From Heritagella_A intestinalis (GTDB taxonomy: Bacteria; Bacillota; Clostridia; Oscillospirales; Acutalibacteraceae): a stretch of DNA of 64,000 nucleotides. Location of the stretch: contig CAJFQF010000004.1 of the NCBI GenBank assembly GCA_904418995.1, positions 1 through 64,000 on the forward strand. The letters are read 5' to 3'. Shown piece after piece: positions 52,270 to 59,871 of this stretch (positions are counted from its first letter, which is position 1; each line of letters opens with the position of its first letter). A program made the position numbers and the translations under genes. Below the pieces are notes generated by a model that had not been told where the DNA came from, searched no databases, and saw only the letters and a program-made list of their open reading frames with translations.

Positions 52270-52500
52270 AATAAAATACCCCCGTCCCAACAAAGGGACG
52301 AGGGGAATCCTCGCGGTGCCACCCTTTTTCAAGGGCAGCCAAAAAGGATGCCCTCCTTTGATTCCTTAACGCGGAAAACGCGCAGCAGTGCTGCGGCAGG
52401 CTCCCGGGTGTCCTTCGGGAGGCCCCTTTTGCCGGGCCGGCTCTCAGTCAAGACCGGCCCTCCCTGTGAAGAGGCTTCCGTACTGCTCCCGTTCATCGCC
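52270..52500 (-). ncRNA. T-box leader of hisS-aspS
   Basis: On the minus strand the T-box core AGGGTGGCACCGCG lies at 52312-52325, followed by the terminator pair GGGACGAGGGG (52295-52305) with CCCCCGTCCC (52279-52288) and a T-rich tail. Upstream, the stem I region begins near 52497 and contains the loop-E-like AGTA. A GAAGGACAC stretch (52416-52408) is the likely specifier loop, offering GAC (Asp) and, two bases on, CAC (His). The specifier is inferred; the core motif is certain. Confidence 0.9.
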
Positions 52501-52532
52501 GGATTCAGATTCTCTATGCAAGGCTCCAGAGG

Positions 52533-52934
52533 TCAGATGGGATTGACAATGTTCCGCCAATCCAAGTCGCCCCGTTCTAAGCCATGAATCAAAACTTCGG
52601 CAGTGGCGATATTGGTTGCCACCGGGATATTGTGCATATCGCAGAGCCGGAGGAGGTTCATGTCGTTGGGCTCATGGGGCTTGGGGCTCAGGGGGTCACG
52701 GAAAAACAGAAGCAGGTCAATCTCGTTGCAGGCAATGCGGGCCGCAATCTGCTGGTCGCCGCCCTGAGAGCCGCTGAGGAAACGCTGAATCTGCAGTCCT
52801 GTAGCTTCTGACACCATTTTACCGGTGGTACCGGTGGAGCAGAGAGCGTGGCGGCTGAGTACACCGCAATACGCAATACAGAACTGCACCATCAGTTCCT
52901 TTTTGGCGTCGTGAGCGATAAGTGCGATTTTCAA
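52533..52934 (-). CDS. Methylglyoxal synthase
   Basis: Converts dihydroxyacetone phosphate to methylglyoxal and phosphate, a glycolysis bypass when phosphate is short. The 133-residue length is typical. Motifs: IALIAHDAKKELMVQF, STGTTG with the phosphate-binding Thr residues, SGSQGGDQQIAARI with the catalytic Asp, and FFRDPLSPKPHEPND. The start is TTG at 52934, with AAGGAGGAG upstream; the longer frame would be non-coding. It follows minD by 64 bases on the same strand, a conserved order in Clostridia, and its end lies close to the T-box leader. Confidence 0.95.
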   Translation of the reverse strand: MKIALIAHDAKKELMVQFCIAYCGVLSRHALCSTGTTGKMVSEATGLQIQRFLSGSQGGDQQIAARIACNEIDLLLFFRDPLSPKPHEPNDMNLLRLCDMHNIPVATNIATAEVLIHGLERGDLDWRNIVNPI

Positions 52935-52998
52935 TTGAAACTCCTCCTTACATTTTTTGTTATACAAACAACAGAGTTGATTTTATTTTGAAAACATC

Positions 52999-53745
52999 TT
53001 ATAGCCAGCGCAGGGAAGGCAGCGGTACGCGCTCCCCTTCCAGCCGGGCGGCCAGGCGGGAATAAGCCATAGCGCCGGAGCAGCGCTGGGGGGCGGGCCG
53101 GGCGCCGGCAGCGGCAGAAGCCAGCTGCACGTCCTCGGGAATTACGGCAATGAGCCGGATGCCGGACTCATCAATCATAGCGTCCAAATCCTCGAAATAG
53201 CCCAGCTTTTTAAAGCGGCTGTTCTGGAAGCGATTGATGACCAGACGCTGGTCCTTTACGCCCTTTTCGGCGAGCAGGCGGCGGACAATGGCGCTGTCCC
53301 GAACGCACACCGGGTCGGGGTTGGAGACCACTAAGGCCCGCTGGGCGGCGGCAACCGCCGAAGCAAACCCTGTGCCCACCCCGGCCGGGCAGTCAATGAG
53401 CACATGGTCGTAATAGGCCGCCAACAGGGGGATCAGCTGCTGCATAATCTCCGGCGGGACGGTATCTTCTTCTTTGGCAGGAGCGGGAAGAAGAAATAAC
53501 CGCTCAAAGCCGGGGCAGGGATAAATGGCCCGGATAGGCTCACACCGGCCGGCGGCTACGTCTGCAATATCGTAGACCAGGCCGGCTTCTACTCCCAGCA
53601 TCCGGTCCAGACTGCGCAGCCCGGCGTCCCCGTCCACCAGCAGGACCCTGCGGCCCCGCCGGGAAAGGGCGCAGGCCAGTCCCACCGAGGTGGTGGACTT
53701 TCCCACGCCGCCTTTTCCAGATGTAATTACCGTAATGGCTCCCAT
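52999..53745 (-). CDS. Septum site-determining ATPase MinD
   Basis: A 248-residue ParA/MinD ATPase that positions the division septum. The deviant Walker A is SGKGGVGKST (Lys16); further motifs are LLVDGDAGLRSLDRMLG and VLIDCPAGVGTGF. The C-terminal end is amphipathic (LAARLEGERVPLPSLRWL), as expected of the membrane-targeting helix. MinC and MinE genes, which usually flank minD, are absent; mrdA lies directly upstream and mgsA downstream. This may be a MinD acting with an unlinked MinC, DivIVA or another partner. The start has AAAGAGG upstream. Confidence 0.9.
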   Translation of the reverse strand: MGAITVITSGKGGVGKSTTSVGLACALSRRGRRVLLVDGDAGLRSLDRMLGVEAGLVYDIADVAAGRCEPIRAIYPCPGFERLFLLPAPAKEEDTVPPEIMQQLIPLLAAYYDHVLIDCPAGVGTGFASAVAAAQRALVVSNPDPVCVRDSAIVRRLLAEKGVKDQRLVINRFQNSRFKKLGYFEDLDAMIDESGIRLIAVIPEDVQLASAAAGARPAPQRCSGAMAYSRLAARLEGERVPLPSLRWL

Positions 53746-53961
53746 GAAACAATACCTCTTTTATCATGTTACCACAAAGCCTTGGTTTAGTCAAAGTGTT
53801 TTTGTGGATTTTATCATGTTTTTTTCGATCTGTTATTTCTGCACAAATATAAAGAAAGAAATTCGGGCAGTATACATAGTTATCCTTTATATATTTGTCA
53901 GAAAGCCCCAAATCCTGTCGTCTTTTTATGTAGAAGGACGGGAGGAAGTCCCCTTCGTCCC
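53746..53961. other. Short AT-rich gap
   Basis: A 216-base gap between mrdA and minD with no gene; AT-rich stretches around 53800-53900 could hold a minD promoter but no clear hexamers were found. Confidence 0.3.
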
Positions 53962-56079
53962 TCAGTTTTCGTCCTCCAGGGTATCCGCAGCGGAGGGGAT
54001 CACGATTTCTCCGTCCTCATCTACATAGGCCCCATAGAAATAGGCGTCGAACAGGTCACGGGCAATATTTTTGGAATAGGTGCTGTTGGAACCGTATTCC
54101 AACACCACGGCAATGGCAATCTCCGGCTTATCATAGGGAGCAAACCCGATAAAAGTGACATTGTCGGAATGCCCATTGACTTCTGCGGTGCCGGTTTTTG
54201 CCCCGATTTCGATGCCGTAGTCGGCAAAATTCGAAGCGGTACCACCGCTTTGGGCCACCAGACGCATACCCTGCCGGACAATTTCCAGATTTTTATCGTC
54301 CACCCCTACTTCATTAAGAACATTGGCCCCTTTTTTTTCGATGGTGTTTTCCCGGGTATAATCTGTGATCTTATCCACCAGATGGAGCTGCAAACGGTGC
54401 CCGCCATTGGCGATAGAGGAGCAGTAGCTGGCTAATTGAAGGGGCGTAAAGGAGTTATCCAGCTGTCCGATGGCGGCGGACAGGGTCATGCCATCGGTCC
54501 AGGTGTCCCCGGAACGGCGTTCGTAATCTTCCGGATTGGTGAGCACACCGGGGCTTTCGGAAACCTCCAGACCGGTTTTTTGGCCTAAGCCGAACAGGGT
54601 GCCGTAAGCGTCCAGCTTTTCAATTCCCAGCCGGCGGCCAACGTCAAAGAAAAAGATATTGCAGGATTTTTGCAGAGCCTTGAGAATATTGGTGTTATAG
54701 TGCCAGCCCATGCATTTTGGGGCCTGGCGGGGATCGTTGGTATAGTAGGTATAGTAATGACCGCAGTAAACGGTACTGTTGGAATCAATAATCCCTTCTT
54801 GTAGTGCGGCGGATGCAACGACTGGTTTGAAAATAGAGCCGGGGGCAAAGGTACCACTGAAAGCCCGGTTAATCATGGGATAGGTTTTGTCGTTGTTAAG
54901 CTGATTATAGTAGTCAATATCCTCGATATACCGGTTCAGATCATAACTGGGATAGGTGCTGGCCGCCAATACTGCCCCAGTGTTCACGTCGATCATCACC
55001 GCTGCACCGGCCTCACAGTCTGCGCCGCCTTTGGGGTTGTTTTGTGTAGGAACCGGATTTTCTTTCGTGGCTTTGGCGTTTTTGGCCAGGGAAGCATTGG
55101 CCACTGCTTGAATCCGGGAGTCAAGGGTCAGATAAACGGTGTTGCCGGCTTCCGGAGCCACTTCCACCTCAGAGCTGGTCAGATTGCCGTCCTGGTCGGT
55201 CTCAATAGAGAGCTTGCCGTTTTCGCCCCGGAGGGTATCCTCCAAAGCGTATTCGATGCCGTTTTGGCCCATGGTGTCGTCAAAGGAATAGCCCGAGAGA
55301 TTGTCCTCCATATCGAAGAGGTTATCCTCTTCCTTAAAGGAATCGTACTGGTCCTGGGTGAGCCGGCCGGTTCTGCCGATAATGTGGGGGGCCAGAGCGC
55401 CGTCTGGATATTCCCGGGTGGTGGTCACATCCACCCGCACGCCGGGCATATTGGCGGCGCGCTCATTGACCACCGTCATCACATCAGCGGAAATATCCTG
55501 GGCAAAGGTGTAGGGGGAGTCTGCGTCAAAGAGGTTTTTCCGCATATTATACCGCACCGAAAGGATTTTGATGGCGTCCTCCGGGGCGTATTCCTGGCAG
55601 TCAAACATCTCAATGAGCTGGGTCATGCACTCCTGGGCGGTGGCGTACTGGTTCACATGGAGCATACTGCTGCTCTTGAGAAACTCGATTTCCGAATCGT
55701 TGTTTTCTTTAAAGGAATAACTGCCGTCGCTGTTCAGCTGGATGGGCAGCATATCGATCCATTCGGTGTCGGTTTCCTCCAGGATGCCGATGAGCTCCAG
55801 GATGGTGTCGTTGAGATGGTCGTGGTCAATGAGGGTGTCGTCAAAAACAATGTTGTAACAGGTCTTGTTCTGGGCCAGGGCGTTGCCGTTGCGGTCCAGA
55901 ATCTCTCCCCGGGTGGCGGTGAGCTTGATGTAGGAAGAGGAAGTGGTGTTGGCGATGTCGTAGTATTCCTGGCCGTCCACAATCTGCCACTGGAACAGGC
56001 GCAGGGCGTAGGCGCTGAACACTCCCAGCAGAAGCAGGGAACAGATAATATAGCGGCTGATACCGGAAAAACGTTTCAC
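53962..56079 (-). CDS. Penicillin-binding protein 2 (elongation-specific transpeptidase)
   Basis: Cross-links peptidoglycan during side-wall growth with MreB and RodA. The 705-residue protein has a short cytoplasmic start, one membrane helix (about 10-30), a dimerisation/pedestal domain and the transpeptidase domain with Ser415 in PGSIFKP, SCNIFFFDVG as the SxN-like motif, and the AKTGTAEV KTG box near the end. It includes an inserted segment around residues 95-200 longer than in E. coli. It lies 37 bases after mreD on the same strand, at the end of an mreB-C-D-mrdA order. Confidence 0.94.
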   Translation of the reverse strand: MKRFSGISRYIICSLLLLGVFSAYALRLFQWQIVDGQEYYDIANTTSSSYIKLTATRGEILDRNGNALAQNKTCYNIVFDDTLIDHDHLNDTILELIGILEETDTEWIDMLPIQLNSDGSYSFKENNDSEIEFLKSSSMLHVNQYATAQECMTQLIEMFDCQEYAPEDAIKILSVRYNMRKNLFDADSPYTFAQDISADVMTVVNERAANMPGVRVDVTTTREYPDGALAPHIIGRTGRLTQDQYDSFKEEDNLFDMEDNLSGYSFDDTMGQNGIEYALEDTLRGENGKLSIETDQDGNLTSSEVEVAPEAGNTVYLTLDSRIQAVANASLAKNAKATKENPVPTQNNPKGGADCEAGAAVMIDVNTGAVLAASTYPSYDLNRYIEDIDYYNQLNNDKTYPMINRAFSGTFAPGSIFKPVVASAALQEGIIDSNSTVYCGHYYTYYTNDPRQAPKCMGWHYNTNILKALQKSCNIFFFDVGRRLGIEKLDAYGTLFGLGQKTGLEVSESPGVLTNPEDYERRSGDTWTDGMTLSAAIGQLDNSFTPLQLASYCSSIANGGHRLQLHLVDKITDYTRENTIEKKGANVLNEVGVDDKNLEIVRQGMRLVAQSGGTASNFADYGIEIGAKTGTAEVNGHSDNVTFIGFAPYDKPEIAIAVVLEYGSNSTYSKNIARDLFDAYFYGAYVDEDGEIVIPSAADTLEDEN

Positions 56080-56116
56080 GGAAATCCTCCTTTCCGAAAA
56101 GCAGGGGAAAACGGGG

Positions 56117-56629
56117 TCAATCGGCGGGGCGGATCAATAGGGCAAAGGCCCGGTTGAAATAGAAGGTAATGGGCGTGAGTACCAGGGAATAGGCGATCCG
56201 GGGCAGGTAGTGGTGCAAGAGGGCATACAGGATGTAGTCGTATCCATACAGCACATAATAGAAGAGCCATTGGAGCACCACAATCACCAGAAGGGACACG
56301 GTATTGACTAAAAACGAGGTGAGCAGGTTGGTGCGCAGCAGGTTGGCGGAAAGGGCGCTGATGACATAACAGGCCACCCCCAGCATAATGCCGTGGAAGC
56401 CCAAAGCGTCCCCGATGCCGAAGTCAATGAGAAGCCCGCCGAAAATGCCAAAGGCCATGGCGGGAATCTCCGGCTCAAACATGGCGATGGCCAGCACTGC
56501 CGGAATAATCAGAATGGGCCGCGCTCCAAACAAAGAGGGGAGAAAGCCCGGGGTCTGCTGAATCATATAGAGGACCAGCAGCTCCAGGGCGTAGGCAAAG
56601 TATCGGATAAAACGGTAACGGCCTTCCAT
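56117..56629 (-). CDS. Rod shape-determining protein MreD
   Basis: A 170-residue membrane protein with five or six helices, part of the elongation complex. It matches the Gram-positive MreD type: ALELLVLYMIQQTPG, an FGIFGGLLIDFGIG core and a C-terminal VLTPITFYFNRAF. Sequence conservation in this family is low; the position between mreC and mrdA makes the call firm. It begins one base after mreC ends, so the two are coupled. Confidence 0.9.
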   Translation of the reverse strand: MEGRYRFIRYFAYALELLVLYMIQQTPGFLPSLFGARPILIIPAVLAIAMFEPEIPAMAFGIFGGLLIDFGIGDALGFHGIMLGVACYVISALSANLLRTNLLTSFLVNTVSLLVIVVLQWLFYYVLYGYDYILYALLHHYLPRIAYSLVLTPITFYFNRAFALLIRPAD

Positions 56630-57562
56630 TTAGTCTCCCTCCGGGGAAGGGGAGGGAGAAGCGGACGGGGACGGGCTGGGGCTTGGGGAAGCCTCGGCGT
56701 CCTGATCCTGCTCTGTAATGGCGATCTCGCCTTTCCCTTCAAAGTCAGTGAGGACAAAGACGTCCCGCACGTTTTTAATGTCCACAAAGGGTTCCACCAG
56801 GGCATACTGGGAAACGCCGTTGTCTTCATACTGCACTTCTGTGACAGTGCCGATGAGCAGGTCTTTGGGGTACATACCGGAAAGGCCCGTAGTGGTAATC
56901 ATGTCCCCGGCCTTGACGCTGTTATCCGTGGTCAGATAGCCCAGCTGGATCAGGCCCTGGTCCGCCAGGGTGATGTCGCAGCCGGTAACGCCGGTATCCC
57001 GGCTCTCCTTGGCCATGGCGCCGATTTTGGTGCTGGGGGAAAACAGGGTGGTCACTTGGCTGGAAGTGGCGTATACTTCGGAAACCCAGCCTACCACGCC
57101 GTCTCCGGTAATCACCGGGTCGTTGACGGAGACCCCGTTGAGGGAGCCCTGGTCAATGGAAAAGCCATAGAACACATCGTTGGGGTCACGGCCGATCACC
57201 GTGGCGGGGAGCATCTGGAAATCCTGGTTTTCCTCTTTCAGCTCCAGGACGGTCTTATACTGCTCGTTTTCCTGTTTGATTTCATAGTAGTCCACCAGCT
57301 GCTCCCGGAGCTGCTGGATCTCTTCTTTCAGGGCCTGGTTTTCCGCTGCCAGCTCGTCGGCGGAGCGGGTCAGATCTTCTCCCAGGGCGGCAGCATTGGC
57401 AATGACGCCGGTGCTGATTTTCTGCATGGGAGCGGAGAGGAAGCCCAGCAGGTTGGCGGTGAGGGAGCTTCCCACGCTGCTGGTGTAGAGCAAAAGCCCC
57501 AGCAGTACGAATATGGATACCAGGAGCACTTTAAAGCTCTTGGTGTGGAAAAAATCTTTCAA
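56630..57562 (-). CDS. Rod shape-determining protein MreC
   Basis: A bitopic scaffold protein of 310 residues that links MreB to the wall-synthesis enzymes outside. It has an N-terminal helix (about 10-28), a coiled coil (about 60-105, ELAAENQALKEEIQQLREQL) and a beta-rich outer domain with GDGVVGWVSEV and AGDMITTTGLSGMYPKDLLIG. The C-terminal tail is a run of Ser-Pro repeats with Ala, absent from many MreC. The start is TTG at 57562 with AAGGAGGCG upstream; a longer frame to 57691 is non-coding. Confidence 0.93.
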   Translation of the reverse strand: MKDFFHTKSFKVLLVSIFVLLGLLLYTSSVGSSLTANLLGFLSAPMQKISTGVIANAAALGEDLTRSADELAAENQALKEEIQQLREQLVDYYEIKQENEQYKTVLELKEENQDFQMLPATVIGRDPNDVFYGFSIDQGSLNGVSVNDPVITGDGVVGWVSEVYATSSQVTTLFSPSTKIGAMAKESRDTGVTGCDITLADQGLIQLGYLTTDNSVKAGDMITTTGLSGMYPKDLLIGTVTEVQYEDNGVSQYALVEPFVDIKNVRDVFVLTDFEGKGEIAITEQDQDAEASPSPSPSPSASPSPSPEGD

Positions 57563-57733
57563 TACAAAACGCCTCCTTCTTAGCGGGTCTGCGTAATAGA
57601 AAGGATCAGCGGGATGGGAACACAAAAGGGGCCGCGCCCTCCCGGCAGCCGGAAAGAAGCCGGCCGGAAGAGCGGCAGCCCCTGCCGTCATTCAGCTTTG
57701 ACAAATGCGCCGGAAACAGGGGCGGACAGCCGC

Positions 57734-58747
57734 TTAGCGGCGGTTGGCCTTATAGTATTCCCGGGGCATGACAATCTCCAAACGCTTGCCGGTACCGTCT
57801 ACCACGCAGTCCAGCGGGCGCTCCGCCACATGGACGGGCATACCGGTTTCCTGGGCCACCAGCTGGTCCAGGCCGCGCAGCAGGGCGCCGCCGCCGGTGA
57901 GCATAATGCCGTGGTCAATCACGTCGGCGGAGAGCTCCGGCGGGGTCTTCTCCAGGGTGCTCTTAATGGCGTCCACAATGGTCACCAGGGGGTCGGCCAG
58001 GGCGTCGCGGACCTCGTCGGCGTGGATGGTGACGTTCTTGGGCAGGCCGTCCACCAGGTTGCGGCCCTTGATCTCCATGGTCAGGTTGGCCACTTCCTCG
58101 GTGGGATAGGCGGAACCGATCTGGATTTTGATGTCCTCGGCGGTACGCTCACCGATGAGGAGGTTATATTTCTTCTTCACATAGGAAATAATGGATTCAT
58201 CGAACTTGTCGCCGGCCACCCGGACAGAGCAGGAGGTGACGATATCTCCCAGGGAAATCACGGCCACTTCGGCAGTACCGCCGCCGATGTCCACCACCAT
58301 GCTGCCGGTGGGCTCTGCGACGGGCAGGCCCGCGCCGATAGCGGCGGCCATGGGCTCCTCAATGAGCTCCACTTCCTTGGCGCCAGCCTGACGGGCGGCG
58401 TCCTCTACGGCCCGGCGCTCTACTTCGGTGACGCCGGAGGGGATGCACACCACCACCCGGGGGCGGCTGAAGGAATTGGACTTAATGGCTTTGCGGATAA
58501 AGTGCTTGAGCATGGTAGCCGTCACGTCAAAGTCCGCGATAACGCCGTCCTTCAGAGGGCGCACGGCCACAATGGAGCCGGGGGTGCGGCCGATCATCTC
58601 TTTGGCCTGGGTGCCCACAGCCAGGACTTCTTCCGAGCGGATATCCACCGCTACCACAGAGGGCTCGCGCATGACGATGCCCTTGCCCTTCATAAATACC
58701 AGTGTGTTTGCGGTGCCAAGGTCAATGCCGATATCTTTTGAAAACAT
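57734..58747 (-). CDS. Actin-like protein MreB
   Basis: Forms cytoplasmic filaments that guide side-wall synthesis. The 337-residue protein carries the actin-fold ATP motifs: GIDLGTANTLVF (phosphate 1), MVVDIGGGTAEVAVIS (phosphate 2) and IMLTGGGALLRGLD (adenosine). Length is normal. The ATG at 58747 follows AAAGGGGA; the frame continues upstream without a site. It leads the mreB-C-D-mrdA operon and has a promoter at 58880-58908. The 170-base gap to mreC contains no gene. Confidence 0.97.
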   Translation of the reverse strand: MFSKDIGIDLGTANTLVFMKGKGIVMREPSVVAVDIRSEEVLAVGTQAKEMIGRTPGSIVAVRPLKDGVIADFDVTATMLKHFIRKAIKSNSFSRPRVVVCIPSGVTEVERRAVEDAARQAGAKEVELIEEPMAAAIGAGLPVAEPTGSMVVDIGGGTAEVAVISLGDIVTSCSVRVAGDKFDESIISYVKKKYNLLIGERTAEDIKIQIGSAYPTEEVANLTMEIKGRNLVDGLPKNVTIHADEVRDALADPLVTIVDAIKSTLEKTPPELSADVIDHGIMLTGGGALLRGLDQLVAQETGMPVHVAERPLDCVVDGTGKRLEIVMPREYYKANRR

Positions 58748-58879
58748 GAGAAATTCCCCTTTCCTTGAATCATCCTTTTCCGGACAAATTTTTATCAAAA
58801 CAGCCTGCTGTACGTATTGCTTTTAAAGATAGGCCCAAAGGGCGTTCCCCGGCGGGAATCCCCCTGGATATTACGCTTT

Positions 58880-58908
58880 ATTATACCCCTTTTCCGATAT
58901 TTTCTCAA
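58880..58908 (-). promoter_or_regulatory. Promoter of the mre operon
   Basis: Minus strand: TTGAGA (58903-58908), 17-base spacer, TATAAT (58880-58885), leaving a leader of about 125 bases before mreB. Confidence 0.75.
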
Positions 58909-59025
58909 CAAGGAATCGGGCTTCCGGCGGGATTTTATGTAAATTTATCAGCCAGGGGGTCGGCGCCGCAAAAAATCTGGACAGACTGTCCCCAACGGCG
59001 CGGTTTTCTGTGACAAAGCTATGAA

Positions 59026-59292
59026 TTATTCTTTGATTTTTATCCGGGAATAGGCCACAATCGCCGCCAGCAGCAGGATGGCCTGGGCTACGTTGATGTC
59101 GATCACCGCGCCGAAAGTGAACTGGATGACCTGCAAATCAATGATGGTGGGCTGCAGGCCAAACTGGGCGCTGAGGGACAGCCAGGAGAGGAAAGCGACT
59201 CCCTCGCAGAGGTTGCCGATGACCTTTCCCAGCACCACCGCCAGGAGCAGGAGAACGATGAGCAAAAGGCCCCGCAAAATGGCACGTTTCAT
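59026..59292 (-). CDS. DUF4321 family membrane protein
   Basis: An 88-residue protein with two hydrophobic segments (about 5-25 and 65-82). The sequence between them (LSLSAQFGLQPTIIDLQVI) is typical of the DUF4321 family, found near mre genes in Clostridia; function is unknown. The start follows GGGAGGCGG on the minus strand. It lies 18 bases after dut and ends about 120 bases before the mre promoter region. Confidence 0.8.
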   Translation of the reverse strand: MKRAILRGLLLIVLLLLAVVLGKVIGNLCEGVAFLSWLSLSAQFGLQPTIIDLQVIQFTFGAVIDINVAQAILLLAAIVAYSRIKIKE

Positions 59293-59310
59293 TACTGCCG
59301 CCTCCCTTTG

Positions 59311-59760
59311 TCAGTTCCGGCCAGTGGAGCCAAAGCCCCCGGCGCCCCGGGCGGTCTCGTCCAGGGAGTCCGCTTCCTCCACGGGGAGCAGCAGCACGGG
59401 ATGGAGCACCAGCTGGGCAATGCGCTCCCCGGGCTGGATGGTGTAGGGCTCGGAGGAGAAATTGCACAGGCCCACGGAGATTTCCCCCCGGTAGTCGCTG
59501 TCAATGACCCCTACGCCGTTGGAGAGGGCAATACCGTGTTTGACCCCCAGGCTGCTCCGGGCGTAAATCATGCCGGCGGCCCCGGCGGGAATAGCGGCGG
59601 CCAGGCCTGTGGGGACTAAGGCCCGCTGTCCGGGAGCCAGGGTCATGGGGGCGTCAATGCAGGCGCTCAGGTCCAAGCCCGCGCTGCCGGAGGTGGCCCG
59701 CACCGGCAGGACGGCCTGGGGACGGAGCTTTTTGAGTTTGAGTGGGGTGACAGATTCCAT
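59311..59760 (-). CDS. dUTP diphosphatase
   Basis: Hydrolyses dUTP to dUMP, keeping uracil out of DNA. The 149-residue subunit has all five trimeric dUTPase motifs: SAGLDLSACID, IYARSSLGVKHG, GVGVIDSDYRGEI with the catalytic Asp, PGERIAQLVLHP, and the C-terminal arm RGAGGFGSTGRN. The start has AAGGAAA upstream. It shares a close junction with the DUF4321 gene and follows the U32 gene after a 111-base gap. Confidence 0.96.
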   Translation of the reverse strand: MESVTPLKLKKLRPQAVLPVRATSGSAGLDLSACIDAPMTLAPGQRALVPTGLAAAIPAGAAGMIYARSSLGVKHGIALSNGVGVIDSDYRGEISVGLCNFSSEPYTIQPGERIAQLVLHPVLLLPVEEADSLDETARGAGGFGSTGRN

Positions 59761-59871
59761 GAGAGGGTTTCCTTTCCTTGAGAGAATATCTTAGCAAAAA
59801 TGGGCGAAACAGGGGTTTTCCACGGCGCGTCCGGGGTTTCCACGAAGTTTTTAACGCTTTCCACAGAGTTT

